From an uncultured Acetatifactor sp. (GTDB lineage Bacteria > Bacillota > Clostridia > Lachnospirales > Lachnospiraceae), in NCBI GenBank assembly GCA_934433135.1, contig CAKRZO010000004.1, forward strand, positions 124,001 through 188,000: DNA of 64,000 bases, read 5' to 3'. A program made the translations under genes and the position numbers. This document shows positions 17,358-25,257 of this stretch, piece after piece; positions within the stretch are counted from its first letter, which is position 1, and the number at the start of each line of letters is the position of its first letter. The notes under the pieces are model-generated. The model did no database searches. It was not told the DNA's origin and saw only the letters and a list, made by a program, of their open reading frames with translations.

Positions 17358-19853
17358 ATGGAACTTCGAATTGCCCTTGCGGGTAACCCTAACTGTGGTA
17401 AGACCACATTATTTAATGCATTGACCGGTTCCAATCAGTTCGTAGGTAACTGGCCCGGTGTTACAGTGGAAAAGAAAGAAGGTAAGTTAAAAAAACACGA
17501 TGGTGTGATTATCACCGACCTTCCCGGTATCTATTCTCTTTCCCCCTATACACTGGAAGAAGTAGTGGCAAGAAATTACCTGATCGGAGAGCGCCCGGAT
17601 GCCATTCTGAACATTATCGATGGAACCAATCTGGAGCGTAACCTTTATCTGACCACACAGCTGACAGAACTTGGCATTCCGGTTGTTATCGCCATCAACA
17701 TGATGGATGTTGTTAAGAAAAACGGAGACAAAATTAATACCGAAGAACTTTCCAGGCAGCTGGGATGTAAGATTGTAGAGATTTCTGCTTTGAAAGGCAC
17801 CGGAATCATGGAAGCTGCCGATGCGGCAATTGAAGCGGCAAAACACGGCAAGACTGTTCCTATGCATACATTCTCCGGAACCGTGGAGCATGCAATTGCA
17901 CATATCGAGGAAGCGGCCGTTCATTCCATGCCGGAAGAACAGCAGAGATGGTATGCAATCAAGATCTTTGAACGTGATGACAAGGTTATGGATGCGTTAA
18001 AGATCGATCCTGCTGTGCAGGCTCATATTGAAGAAGATATCAAAGCTGCTGAAAAGGAAATGGATGATGACGCAGAGAGCATTATCACTAATGAAAGATA
18101 TTTGTACATAGCTTCCATTATCAAAGCTTGTTATAAGAAGAAAAAGGCAGGTCAGCTGACAACCTCCGATAAGATAGACCGTGTGGTAACCAACAGATGG
18201 CTTGGGCTTCCTATTTTTGCTCTGGTTATGTTCTGCGTATATTATATTTCTATGGTCACCGTAGGAAGCTTTGCAACTGACTGGGCAAACGATGGCGTGT
18301 TCGGAGATGGATGGCATCTGTTCGGCATCGGATCTTCTGCTTATGAAGAAGCAGCAGACACTTATGGCGATACGGATCAGATCATTGATGCGTTTGTATC
18401 CGAATACGGCAATGATGATATTGCCGCTGCTCTGGATATGGAATCAGATGACTATGATGAAGCAGCAGCAAAAGCAGCTTTGGAAGAACTGGTTGCAGCA
18501 ACTCCGGCAGACGCTAATGTTACTTATGAACTGGAAGATGAGGAAACTCTGGAAGTTACAGAAGTTCCCAATACCACTAAGGCTGATCTGGAAGCTGCCG
18601 TAGAGGAATATCTGAATACCGATTACAAAGAGAATTACGGTGCTCCGGATACTTCTGCTTATGGCGTATGGGTTCCCGGTATCCCGGTTCTGATCGGTGA
18701 TCTGTTAGACAAGGCAGGTGCAGCTGATTGGTTAAGCGGTCTGATTCTGGATGGTATCGTGGCCGGTGTCGGTGCGGTTCTCGGATTCGTTCCTCAGATG
18801 TTAGTATTGTTCCTGCTTCTCGCTATTCTGGAAGCATGCGGTTATATGGCACGTATTGCCTTCGTGCTGGACAGAATCTTCAGAAAATTCGGTCTGTCCG
18901 GAAAGTCCTTTATTCCTATGCTGATCGGTACCGGATGTGGTGTTCCGGGTATCATGGCATCCAGAACGATTGAAAATGAAAGAGACCGTCGTATGACGAT
19001 CATGACAACAACCTTTATCCCCTGCGGTGCAAAAGTGCCTTTCATCGCTATGATCGCAGGCGCTATCTTCGGAGGATCCGCATGGGTTGCAACCAGTGCA
19101 TACTTCGTTGGTATGGCTTCTATTGTAATATCCGGTATCATGTTAAAGAAGACCAAAATGTTCTCCGGAGACCCGGCGCCTTTCGTTATGGAACTTCCCG
19201 CATATCACTGGCCGACAGTTAAGAATGTACTTCGTTCCATGTGGGAAAGAGGATGGTCTTTCATCAAGAAAGCCGGAACGATCATTCTGTTGTCAACCAT
19301 TTTGGTATGGTTCACAACCTACTTCGGATTTGTAGACGGATCTTTCAGAATGCTGGAAGAAGATCAGATCGACAGCTCTATCCTGGCAGCGATCGGCGGC
19401 GCTATTGCATGGATCTTCAAACCCCTCGGATGGGGTAACTGGGAAGCTGCCGTTGCCTCCATTACCGGTCTGGTAGCAAAGGAGAATATCGTAGGTACGA
19501 TGGGTATTTTGTACGGAGCTTCCGGCAATGTATATGCCAGATTAGCAGAAGAGTTTACTCCGATAAGCGGTTATTCCTTCCTGATATTCAACCTCCTGTG
19601 CGCACCTTGTTTCGCAGCAATCGGTGCGATCAAGAGAGAGATGAACAATGCAAAGTGGACCTGGTTCGCAATTGGTTATCAGTGTCTGTTTGCTTATGTA
19701 ATTGCTCTTATGGTGAACCAGTTCGGCGGTCTGTTCACAGGTAATGCGAATGTACTTGGCGTTATCGTATCGGTTCTGTTTCTGGCAGGTATCATCTATA
19801 TGCTGGTAAAACCTTACAAAGAAGCTACCAAACTTACCAAGAAAGTAAAATAA
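17358..19853 (+). CDS. feoB: Ferrous iron transporter B with an acidic extracytoplasmic insertion
   Basis: FeoB is the GTP-dependent ferrous-iron permease of the cytoplasmic membrane. The N-terminal G domain has G1 GNPNCGKTT (residues 9-17), G3 DLPG and G4 NMMD. The Gate motifs follow, including GTGCGVPGIMASR. The 831-residue protein is longer than most FeoBs because about 110 residues (roughly 325-436) are inserted after the first membrane segment (281-303). The insertion is very acidic, with about 30 Asp/Glu and only three Lys. By topology it should face outside. GGAGAGGATTTATT precedes the ATG. It is the last gene of the feo operon. Confidence 0.96.
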   Translation: MELRIALAGNPNCGKTTLFNALTGSNQFVGNWPGVTVEKKEGKLKKHDGVIITDLPGIYSLSPYTLEEVVARNYLIGERPDAILNIIDGTNLERNLYLTTQLTELGIPVVIAINMMDVVKKNGDKINTEELSRQLGCKIVEISALKGTGIMEAADAAIEAAKHGKTVPMHTFSGTVEHAIAHIEEAAVHSMPEEQQRWYAIKIFERDDKVMDALKIDPAVQAHIEEDIKAAEKEMDDDAESIITNERYLYIASIIKACYKKKKAGQLTTSDKIDRVVTNRWLGLPIFALVMFCVYYISMVTVGSFATDWANDGVFGDGWHLFGIGSSAYEEAADTYGDTDQIIDAFVSEYGNDDIAAALDMESDDYDEAAAKAALEELVAATPADANVTYELEDEETLEVTEVPNTTKADLEAAVEEYLNTDYKENYGAPDTSAYGVWVPGIPVLIGDLLDKAGAADWLSGLILDGIVAGVGAVLGFVPQMLVLFLLLAILEACGYMARIAFVLDRIFRKFGLSGKSFIPMLIGTGCGVPGIMASRTIENERDRRMTIMTTTFIPCGAKVPFIAMIAGAIFGGSAWVATSAYFVGMASIVISGIMLKKTKMFSGDPAPFVMELPAYHWPTVKNVLRSMWERGWSFIKKAGTIILLSTILVWFTTYFGFVDGSFRMLEEDQIDSSILAAIGGAIAWIFKPLGWGNWEAAVASITGLVAKENIVGTMGILYGASGNVYARLAEEFTPISGYSFLIFNLLCAPCFAAIGAIKREMNNAKWTWFAIGYQCLFAYVIALMVNQFGGLFTGNANVLGVIVSVLFLAGIIYMLVKPYKEATKLTKKVK

Positions 19854-19889
19854 TAAATGCGCTTCACAGCGCTTCCTGAGCAGGAAAAC

Positions 19890-19930
19890 CAGGGGGGATG
19901 CAGGGATGTGGCCTGTGCCCCCCTGATTTA
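19890..19930 (+). terminator. Probable terminator of the feo operon
   Basis: CAGGGGGG 19890-19897 pairs with CCCCCCTG 19918-19925, with GCAGG/CCTGT extending the stem inward. Only a short T-rich tail (ATTTA) follows, so efficiency is uncertain. Confidence 0.5.
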
Positions 19931-19950
19931 GACTGAATCTTCGAAAAAGC

Positions 19951-20140
19951 GTAACAGTTCAGCCGCGCCATTCGCAAAATTTTCTGCATGCTTCGCAGCT
20001 ACTTGTCGCATCTATAGGATGCGATGCTCATATAAATGGCGTTAAGTTCAATCATAAAATGGCCATTGGGCATTTTTAGGCAGACAGATTTTCATGTAAG
20101 CATGAAATCTGTCCACATGAATGATTGTCTGAACTGTTAC
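19951..20140. mobile_element. MITE-like element, copy A (190 bp)
   Basis: Perfect 12-bp terminal inverted repeats GTAACAGTTCAG (19951-19962) and CTGAACTGTTAC (20129-20140) bound a non-coding element with internal hairpins, including TTCATG/CATGAA near 20093-20105. The first 25 bases, the central GCATGCTTCGCAGCT and the ACAGATTTTCATG hairpin match the other copies. A perfect target duplication is not evident. It fills most of the gap between feoB and the ABC transporter genes. Confidence 0.8.
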
Positions 20141-20168
20141 CAAAAAAAGCAAACAGGAGTGGAAGAAA

Positions 20169-20870
20169 ATGGCGATTGTAGAGTTCAAAGACGTAAGCCG
20201 TGTCTATAAAAGCGGCGACCATGAATGCAGAGCATTGGATCATGTTGATATGAAATTGGAAGAGGGAAAGTTTGTGGTAATCTTAGGGACAAGCGGTGCC
20301 GGCAAAAGTACTCTTTTGAACCTGCTCGGAGGGCTGGACAGCCCTACAAGCGGCAGAATTTATGTACAGGGGAGAGACATTTCTTCTCTGTCCAATGATG
20401 AGCTGGCAGATTACCGAGCCTCGAAAGTGGGATTTGTTTTCCAGTTTTATAATCTGGTTCCTACTTTAACGGTTCATGAAAATGTCATGCTGGTAAAAGA
20501 GATTGCACCGGATGCCTTATCGGCAACGAAGATGCTGGAAGAAGTGGGACTTTCCGATCATCTGAAGAATTTTCCGTCGGAATTATCAGGAGGGGAACAG
20601 CAGCGTGTTTCCATTGCCCGTGCACTTGCCAAAAATCCGAAAATCCTGCTTTGCGATGAACCTACCGGCGCTCTGGATTCCCAGACCGGCGTCATGGTTT
20701 TGAAACTTCTTTTAAAAATGGCAAGAGAATACGGCAAGACCATTGTCATTGTTACACACAACCAGAACATTGCCAAAATGGCGGATGTGGTTATTCGGGT
20801 AAAGAACGGAAAGATACAGTCCTGCGTGGAACAGGAAAATCCGCTGCCGGCAGATGAGATCGAGTGGTAG
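20169..20870 (+). CDS. ABC transporter ATP-binding protein (LolD/MacB type)
   Basis: This is a 233-residue ATPase subunit. Walker A is GTSGAGKST (about residues 39-47), the signature LSGGEQQR and Walker B ILLCDEPTGALD. The sequence FQFYNLVPTLTVHENV is typical of the MacB/LolD/FtsE group that pairs with FtsX-fold permeases. CAGGAGTGGAAGAAA precedes the ATG. The permease gene follows after 12 bp and is certainly its partner. Confidence 0.93.
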   Translation: MAIVEFKDVSRVYKSGDHECRALDHVDMKLEEGKFVVILGTSGAGKSTLLNLLGGLDSPTSGRIYVQGRDISSLSNDELADYRASKVGFVFQFYNLVPTLTVHENVMLVKEIAPDALSATKMLEEVGLSDHLKNFPSELSGGEQQRVSIARALAKNPKILLCDEPTGALDSQTGVMVLKLLLKMAREYGKTIVIVTHNQNIAKMADVVIRVKNGKIQSCVEQENPLPADEIEW

Positions 20871-20882
20871 AGGGGGAAGAGT

Positions 20883-23180
20883 ATGCTGTTTCGAAAGTTA
20901 TTAAGAACCATGAAGCTTTACAAAGCCCAGTTTCTTTCCATGGTTTTGATGATTGCGCTGGGAATCGGTGTTTTCGTCGGTTTTAACATGGAATGGGTCA
21001 GTATCGAAGAGAATATGTCTTCCTTTTTTGAAGAAACCGGATTCGCGGACTACCGGATTGTTTCCGAAAAGGGATTCACGAAAGAAGACTGTGAAAAGGT
21101 AAGCGGGATTGCCGGTGTACAGAGTGCTGCCCGTTATCTGTCCGTCAATGTGGATGTGAAAGAAAAAAGCGGAGATAATGTGGCGCTTACCATTACAGAG
21201 GATAAGAACGTGTCCGGTTTCCTTCTCATGGAAGGGGAGGATTACGATAAGGAAAGCGAGGATGGCATCTGGCTTTCCGATCAATATGCACGGAAAAATG
21301 AAATCGGGACGGGCGATTCTCTGACTTTTGTTTACCAGGGCATGGAGTTTCAGGGAACGGTAAAAGGTCTGATCAAATCCGGAGAGTACATGATCTGCGT
21401 CCGGGATGAAAGCCAGCTGATGCCGGATTTTACCACCTACGGATTTGCTTATATTTCTCCGGCGTTCTACGAAAAAGAGAGCGGCATGGACTACTATCCC
21501 CAGATACACGTGCTTTCGGAGATGGAGCGAAAAGCGTTTATTGAACAGGTGGATCAGGTGTTGGGAGATACCCCTGTGATTCTTACCAAGGATGAGACAA
21601 TTTCCTATTCGGAGGCCAAGGGGGAGGCGCAGGAAGGAAAAATCATGGGAAGCATACTGCCGGTTTTGTTTCTTCTGATTGCTGTATTGACCATGATTAC
21701 TACAATGCATCGAATTGCCGCGAAAGAAAAGACACAGATCGGAACGCTGAAAGCACTTGGCTTCCGTGATAAAAAAATCTTGCGGCATTATACCTCCTAT
21801 GCGTTTTTCATCGGCGTTGTAGGAGGCGCAGCGGGAATCTTGCTGGGTTATCTGATCGCATGGTTTATCATGAATCCGGACGGCGCCATGGGGACCTATC
21901 TGGATCTGCCGGAATGGAAGCTGCGTATGCCGTGGTTCTGTGTTGTGATCCTGATTGCTATTCTGGTTCTGCTTACCCTGATCGGTTATCTGTCCGTAAA
22001 AAAGATGCTGAAAGGAACGGCGGCCGATGCTTTGCGCCCGTATGTTCCGCAGAAAGTAAAGGCTCTCCGGATCGAAAGAGGCCGTCTTTTCCATAAACTC
22101 TCTTTCGGAACACGCTGGAATCTCAGAGACTGCATGCGGCATAAATCCAGAAGCGCCATGAGCCTTCTGGGAATTATAGGGTGTACGCTCTTGATTGTCT
22201 GCGCACTGGGAATGCGGGATACCATGAATGCTTTTCTGGATATGTATTATGATGGTGCACTGGGATATGAGTCCCGGATTTATCTGTCAGAAAATGCATC
22301 CGAAGAAGAGATAGAGGAAACTCTTGAAAAATATCAGGGAGACTGGAGCGCTTCTTTAAGCGTTCAGTTGGAGGAAAAAACGGTTTCTCTGGACATTTAC
22401 GGGTTGACCCATGATCTGGTAAGGTTCCCGGATCCGGATGGAAACTATATTTCGTTGGAAACAGAAGATTCCGCTTCTGAAGAAGGTGCCTATATCTGTA
22501 TGCGTCTGGTGGATGAATTTGATTTAAAGCCGGGAGATGAATTCCGTGTTTCTCCTTACGGTTCCGATCAAAGTTATACCTTAAAGGTAGCCGGGCGGAT
22601 TCGAAGCGTATCCGAAAATATCGTGATCACACCGGAATATGCGGATGAGATCGGAATAAGCTATAAAACAGATTCCGTTTATACCAATGCGGTAAAGGAA
22701 GAGATTCCGTCACAAAGCTTTATTAAGAGCGTGCAGTCCAAACAGAAGATCATGGATTCCTTTGATACCTTCATTGCCATGATGAACAGTATGATTTATA
22801 TCCTGGTATTGGGAGCTATGCTTCTGGGTCTGATTGTACTGTATAATCTGGGCGTTATGAGTTACACGGAAAGGTACCGGGAAATGGCTACTTTAAAGGT
22901 TGTCGGCTTCAAAGACAAAAAAATCGGAAGACTGTTAATCGGCCAGAATATGTGGATGACCTTTTTGGGTGTACTGATCGGTCTGCCGCTTGGAATCGGT
23001 GTATTGAAATATTTGCTGGATAAAATGGCATCGGAATACGAGATGATGCTGGTTATCGGCCTGATGACCTGTATTTTGAGCATTGTACTGACATTCGGAG
23101 TGTCTTTGCTGGTAAGCTTCCTGGTAGCACGCAAAAACCGCAAGATTGATATGGTGGAAGCGTTAAAGGGTGCTGAGTAG
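20883..23180 (+). CDS. ABC transporter permease, FtsX/MacB fold, two domains
   Basis: This 765-residue membrane protein has an N-terminal signal-anchor helix and two FtsX-type modules. Each ends in a transmembrane bundle (about residues 250-375 and 620-760), and large extracytoplasmic domains lie before each bundle. Both bundles carry the family motif on Lys-Ala/Val-Leu-Gly-Phe turns (LKALGFRDKKI and LKVVGFKDKKI). Such permeases work with LolD-type ATPases in export or mechanotransmission of peptides or lipids rather than import. The substrate is unknown, and no bacitracin-type histidine kinase is adjacent. GGGGGAAGAGT precedes the ATG. Confidence 0.9.
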   Translation: MLFRKLLRTMKLYKAQFLSMVLMIALGIGVFVGFNMEWVSIEENMSSFFEETGFADYRIVSEKGFTKEDCEKVSGIAGVQSAARYLSVNVDVKEKSGDNVALTITEDKNVSGFLLMEGEDYDKESEDGIWLSDQYARKNEIGTGDSLTFVYQGMEFQGTVKGLIKSGEYMICVRDESQLMPDFTTYGFAYISPAFYEKESGMDYYPQIHVLSEMERKAFIEQVDQVLGDTPVILTKDETISYSEAKGEAQEGKIMGSILPVLFLLIAVLTMITTMHRIAAKEKTQIGTLKALGFRDKKILRHYTSYAFFIGVVGGAAGILLGYLIAWFIMNPDGAMGTYLDLPEWKLRMPWFCVVILIAILVLLTLIGYLSVKKMLKGTAADALRPYVPQKVKALRIERGRLFHKLSFGTRWNLRDCMRHKSRSAMSLLGIIGCTLLIVCALGMRDTMNAFLDMYYDGALGYESRIYLSENASEEEIEETLEKYQGDWSASLSVQLEEKTVSLDIYGLTHDLVRFPDPDGNYISLETEDSASEEGAYICMRLVDEFDLKPGDEFRVSPYGSDQSYTLKVAGRIRSVSENIVITPEYADEIGISYKTDSVYTNAVKEEIPSQSFIKSVQSKQKIMDSFDTFIAMMNSMIYILVLGAMLLGLIVLYNLGVMSYTERYREMATLKVVGFKDKKIGRLLIGQNMWMTFLGVLIGLPLGIGVLKYLLDKMASEYEMMLVIGLMTCILSIVLTFGVSLLVSFLVARKNRKIDMVEALKGAE

Positions 23181-23222
23181 TTTGTTTCTTGGCGAAAACA
23201 AATTGTTTAGTTTTGAGTGCGT

Positions 23223-23256
23223 TGCGCAGTGCATAATGCGCATTATGCACTGCGCA
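23223..23256. promoter_or_regulatory. 34-bp perfect palindrome before the CxxC protein gene
   Basis: The arm TGCGCAGTGCATAATGC (23223-23239) is followed directly by its exact reverse complement (23240-23256), with no loop. It ends 22 bp before the ATG at 23279. There is no T tract, so it is a poor terminator. It might be an operator, a processing signal or a cruciform-forming relic. Confidence 0.6.
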
Positions 23257-23278
23257 TATGCACGAAAAGGAGTAAATT

Positions 23279-23539
23279 ATGGTTCAGATGCGTTTGAAAA
23301 TTGAGGGAATGGCATGCGGAATGTGCGAGGCACATATTAATGATGAAATTCGCCGGAATTTTCCGGAGGTAACCAAAGTGACTTCCTCTCATAAAAAAGG
23401 AGAAACAATTATCCTTGCAAAAGAGGCAATTGAGGAAGAAAAACTGAAAAAAGTGATTGCCGATACCGGATATGAATGCAAAGAAGTGGAAACGTCACCT
23501 TATGAAAAGAAGAAAGGTTTTTTATGGATGAAGAAATAA
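23279..23539 (+). CDS. Heavy-metal-associated (HMA) domain protein, CopZ-like
   Basis: This 86-residue protein carries the HMA fold of copper chaperones. The metal-binding loop is GMACGMCEAH (Cys17, Cys20), and the fold ends near residue 70 with VIADTGYECKEVE. The loop departs from the usual GMxCxxC spacing only by residue type, so Cu(I) binding is plausible. A basic tail (PYEKKKGFLWMKK) is appended. AAAGGAGTAAATT precedes the ATG. No P-type ATPase gene is nearby, so the partner is unknown. Confidence 0.8.
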   Translation: MVQMRLKIEGMACGMCEAHINDEIRRNFPEVTKVTSSHKKGETIILAKEAIEEEKLKKVIADTGYECKEVETSPYEKKKGFLWMKK

Positions 23540-23599
23540 CAGTAGTATATTGCTTCCCTGGATTCTGATTTACCGGTATCGACACGAACGGTTGCGGAA

Positions 23600-23619
23600 G
23601 ACGGGACTAAAGTCCCGTC
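23600..23619 (-). terminator. Hairpin at the end of the 23607-23906 gene
   Basis: GACGGGAC and GTCCCGTC form an 8-bp stem with a 4-base loop. The TAG stop codon of the minus-strand gene spans the loop and the 3' arm. There is no clear T run, so this may protect the 3' end rather than terminate. Confidence 0.45.
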
Positions 23620-23906
23620 CGGGAATTTTTCCCAGTCTGGAAAAGGATTTTATCAATTTGCGTTAATTCTTCTTTGGTACTGTATTTTTTTATGGCCTTT
23701 ATCGCTGCATTCATTTCTGCAGTGGTAAAGGTCAAATGTTCTTGTTTGGCCTTTTTCATAAGAGGCATGAGAGAACGCATGATTTCTTTCTGACTGCGTC
23801 CGTGGTTCTGCTCAAAAAGCTGCTGTAAAAAATCCAGCTTTTCCCGAGCAATGGAACGAACCAGTTCATCCTGCATCCATTCCGGTCTTGCTGCTTGATT
23901 TTCCAT
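23607..23906 (-). CDS. Small protein of unknown function
   Basis: I do not recognise this 99-residue protein. It is predicted soluble and mostly helical, with charged, Gln-rich segments (LVRSIAREKLDFLQQLFEQ) and no Cys, signal peptide or membrane segment. AAAGGAAATCAGAAT precedes the ATG, a fair ribosome site. It lies 187 bp downstream of another small unknown gene on the same strand. A MITE-like element fills that gap, so the two may once have been closer. Confidence 0.6.
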   Translation of the reverse strand: MENQAARPEWMQDELVRSIAREKLDFLQQLFEQNHGRSQKEIMRSLMPLMKKAKQEHLTFTTAEMNAAIKAIKKYSTKEELTQIDKILFQTGKNSRTGL

Positions 23907-23937
23907 ATTCTGATTTCCTTTCTTTTTTGAGTTTTCA

Positions 23938-24096
23938 GTAACAGTTCAGACAAGCATTCTTGTGGGCAGATTTCATGCTTGCATGAAAATCTGTCTGAGC
24001 TTAAGTGCCAATTATATGAAAATTGTGGCTTGCAGCCACAACAAACAGCTGCGAAGCATGCAAAAAGTTTTGTGAATGGCGCGTCTGAACTGTTAC
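23938..24096. mobile_element. MITE-like element, copy B (159 bp)
   Basis: Terminal repeats GTAACAGTTCAG (23938-23949) and CTGAACTGTTAC (24085-24096) are perfect over 12 bp. Read on the minus strand, the element aligns with copy A along most of its length, including GCGCCATTC, GCATGCTTCGCAGCTG and CAGATTTTCATG. The right end supplies the stop codon of the minus-strand gene 24093-24530. Flanks AGTTTTCA and GCGTTCAA are only loosely similar, so a duplication is not proven. Confidence 0.8.
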
Positions 24097-24530
24097 GCGT
24101 TCAATTCCCGGAAGAGATTCATCATCTGTGACATGTCCATGTTGCCGTCAAAAGGATTTTCCCCCTCAGGAAAAATATCCTTCATCATCTGTACCATTTC
24201 CATCATTTCCTTGCAGTTGTTCAGGGACTGTATCATATCGGAGAATTGCTGCAGCTGCTTTTTTTCTTCCCGGGAACTGTAGGGAGCAAGTTCTGTGCAC
24301 AGAACGGACAGATCCGGCATATTTTGAGTAAGATAGATGCCGGAAGCAAACTGTTTATTCTCTTTCAGAAACTGCAGAGTGTACCGAAATTCCAGAAACT
24401 TGATCCAGACAGCCATTTTTAATTGTACGGATGGGGTAAAGCAGGGCAGGAGAAGTTTAAGCTTTTGAATCTGCGGATTGGTAAAAAGAGTATCGAAAGC
24501 ATTGATTTTATCCTGACTGCTGTTTTCCAT
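24093..24530 (-). CDS. Protein of unknown function
   Basis: I do not recognise this 145-residue protein. It appears helical and soluble. A hydrophobic stretch lies near residues 20-60 (LKLLLPCFTPSVQLKMAV), and the C-terminal half is Met-rich (MMEMVQMMKDIF, MDMSQMMNLF). AGGAGG seven bases before the ATG supports the start. The last two residues and the TAA stop lie at or inside the terminal repeat of MITE-like copy B, so the natural C-terminus may have been altered by insertion. It may form an operon with 23607-23906. Confidence 0.6.
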   Translation of the reverse strand: MENSSQDKINAFDTLFTNPQIQKLKLLLPCFTPSVQLKMAVWIKFLEFRYTLQFLKENKQFASGIYLTQNMPDLSVLCTELAPYSSREEKKQLQQFSDMIQSLNNCKEMMEMVQMMKDIFPEGENPFDGNMDMSQMMNLFRELNA

Positions 24531-24668
24531 TACGGCCTCCTGTACAATAGGCGGATTCCTCTGCCGGTTTCTCTATTCAGTTTATGTTTCAGGCAGTGCT
24601 CCTAGTACACCGTACAAGAAATAACATCCTCCAAAATCAATAATTTGTAAAAAGTTCTGTCAGCCTAC

Positions 24669-24731
24669 GACAGGGGAAAGCCTCCCCCACAGCCTTTACA
24701 GGGCCGATGGGGGAGGAGAACATTCCCTGTC
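24669..24731 (-). terminator. Terminator-like nested hairpin after the cysteine-rich protein gene
   Basis: GACAGGG (24669-24675) pairs with CCCTGTC (24725-24731). Inside, CCTCCCCCA (24681-24689) pairs with TGGGGGAGG (24708-24716). On the minus strand a T-rich stretch (CTTTTTAC) follows about 15 bases later. Confidence 0.6.
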
Positions 24732-24749
24732 ATGGAAGTTGAAAGGTCA

Positions 24750-25058
24750 TCAGCATCCGCATCCACAGCTGTTGCCGCCGCATCCGCTGTTGTTATTGGT
24801 TCCGCATCCGCAGCTGTTGCCGCCGCAGAAGCAGGAGAGCAGGAGGATCCATACTAACCATTCACAGCAGTTGTTATTGCCGCAGCCGTCACCGCAGGAA
24901 TTTCCGCCGAGAAGGCCGTTTCCGCATCCGTTACCGCAGCAGAGCAAAAGCAGGATGATCCAGGTGCAGCTGCCGCCTCCCAGAATACCATTGTTGGAAC
25001 AGCCGTTACCGCAGGAATTGTTGCCGCATCCGCAGTTTGTAGCAGTTAAATCGCTCAT
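24750..25058 (-). CDS. Small Gly/Asn/Cys-rich protein with two hydrophobic segments
   Basis: This is a 102-residue protein with 20 cysteines, mostly in CGxGCGN-type runs. Two hydrophobic segments, CTWIILLLLCC (residues 31-41) and CCEWLVWILLLSCFC (64-78), alternate with Gly/Asn/Cys-rich blocks, so the protein looks like a duplicated unit. Similar Clostridia proteins are annotated as chorion-class high-cysteine proteins, and their function is not known to me. The ATG at 25058 is chosen because GGAGG lies nine bases upstream; a TTG two codons earlier is also open. It is transcribed away from the subtilisin-like protease gene. Possible roles are a spore-coat or envelope component or a metal-thiol protein; all are inference. 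Confidence 0.7.
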   Translation of the reverse strand: MSDLTATNCGCGNNSCGNGCSNNGILGGGSCTWIILLLLCCGNGCGNGLLGGNSCGDGCGNNNCCEWLVWILLLSCFCGGNSCGCGTNNNSGCGGNSCGCGC

Positions 25059-25211
25059 TATCAATTGCCTCCAGATTTTATTTATGCTCTATTGTATGCA
25101 TCATGGCCTGGCAATGTTTCTTTGTTAGAATATTTTTTCCGGAACTTTTGCCCCTGATGACAACATACTTTAATAGAAGAGGAAAAAAAGCAATGAAGTC
25201 GTGAAAAGGAA

Positions 25212-25240
25212 ATTCCTTTGATACGCAAGTGTCTGCGGAA
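25212..25240 (+). promoter_or_regulatory. Leader hairpin before the S8 protease gene
   Basis: ATTCC...GATAC-GCAA-GTGTC...GGAA folds with a GNRA-type tetraloop region. Its 3' side continues into GGAAATGGAGGGGG, which contains the ribosome site. It resembles leaders at 34030 and 48597. Confidence 0.45.
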
Positions 25241-25257
25241 GGAAATGGAGGGGGAAG

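Noticed and set aside
19943..20150. Target duplication AAAAAGC around copy A
   Set aside because: The similar string on the right begins several bases away from the terminal repeat and lies in an A-rich tract, so it is not a clean direct repeat.
24739..25128. Pro/Gln/His-rich open frame on the plus strand
   Set aside because: It is the complement of the cysteine-rich repeat gene, which has the better ribosome site and domain pattern.
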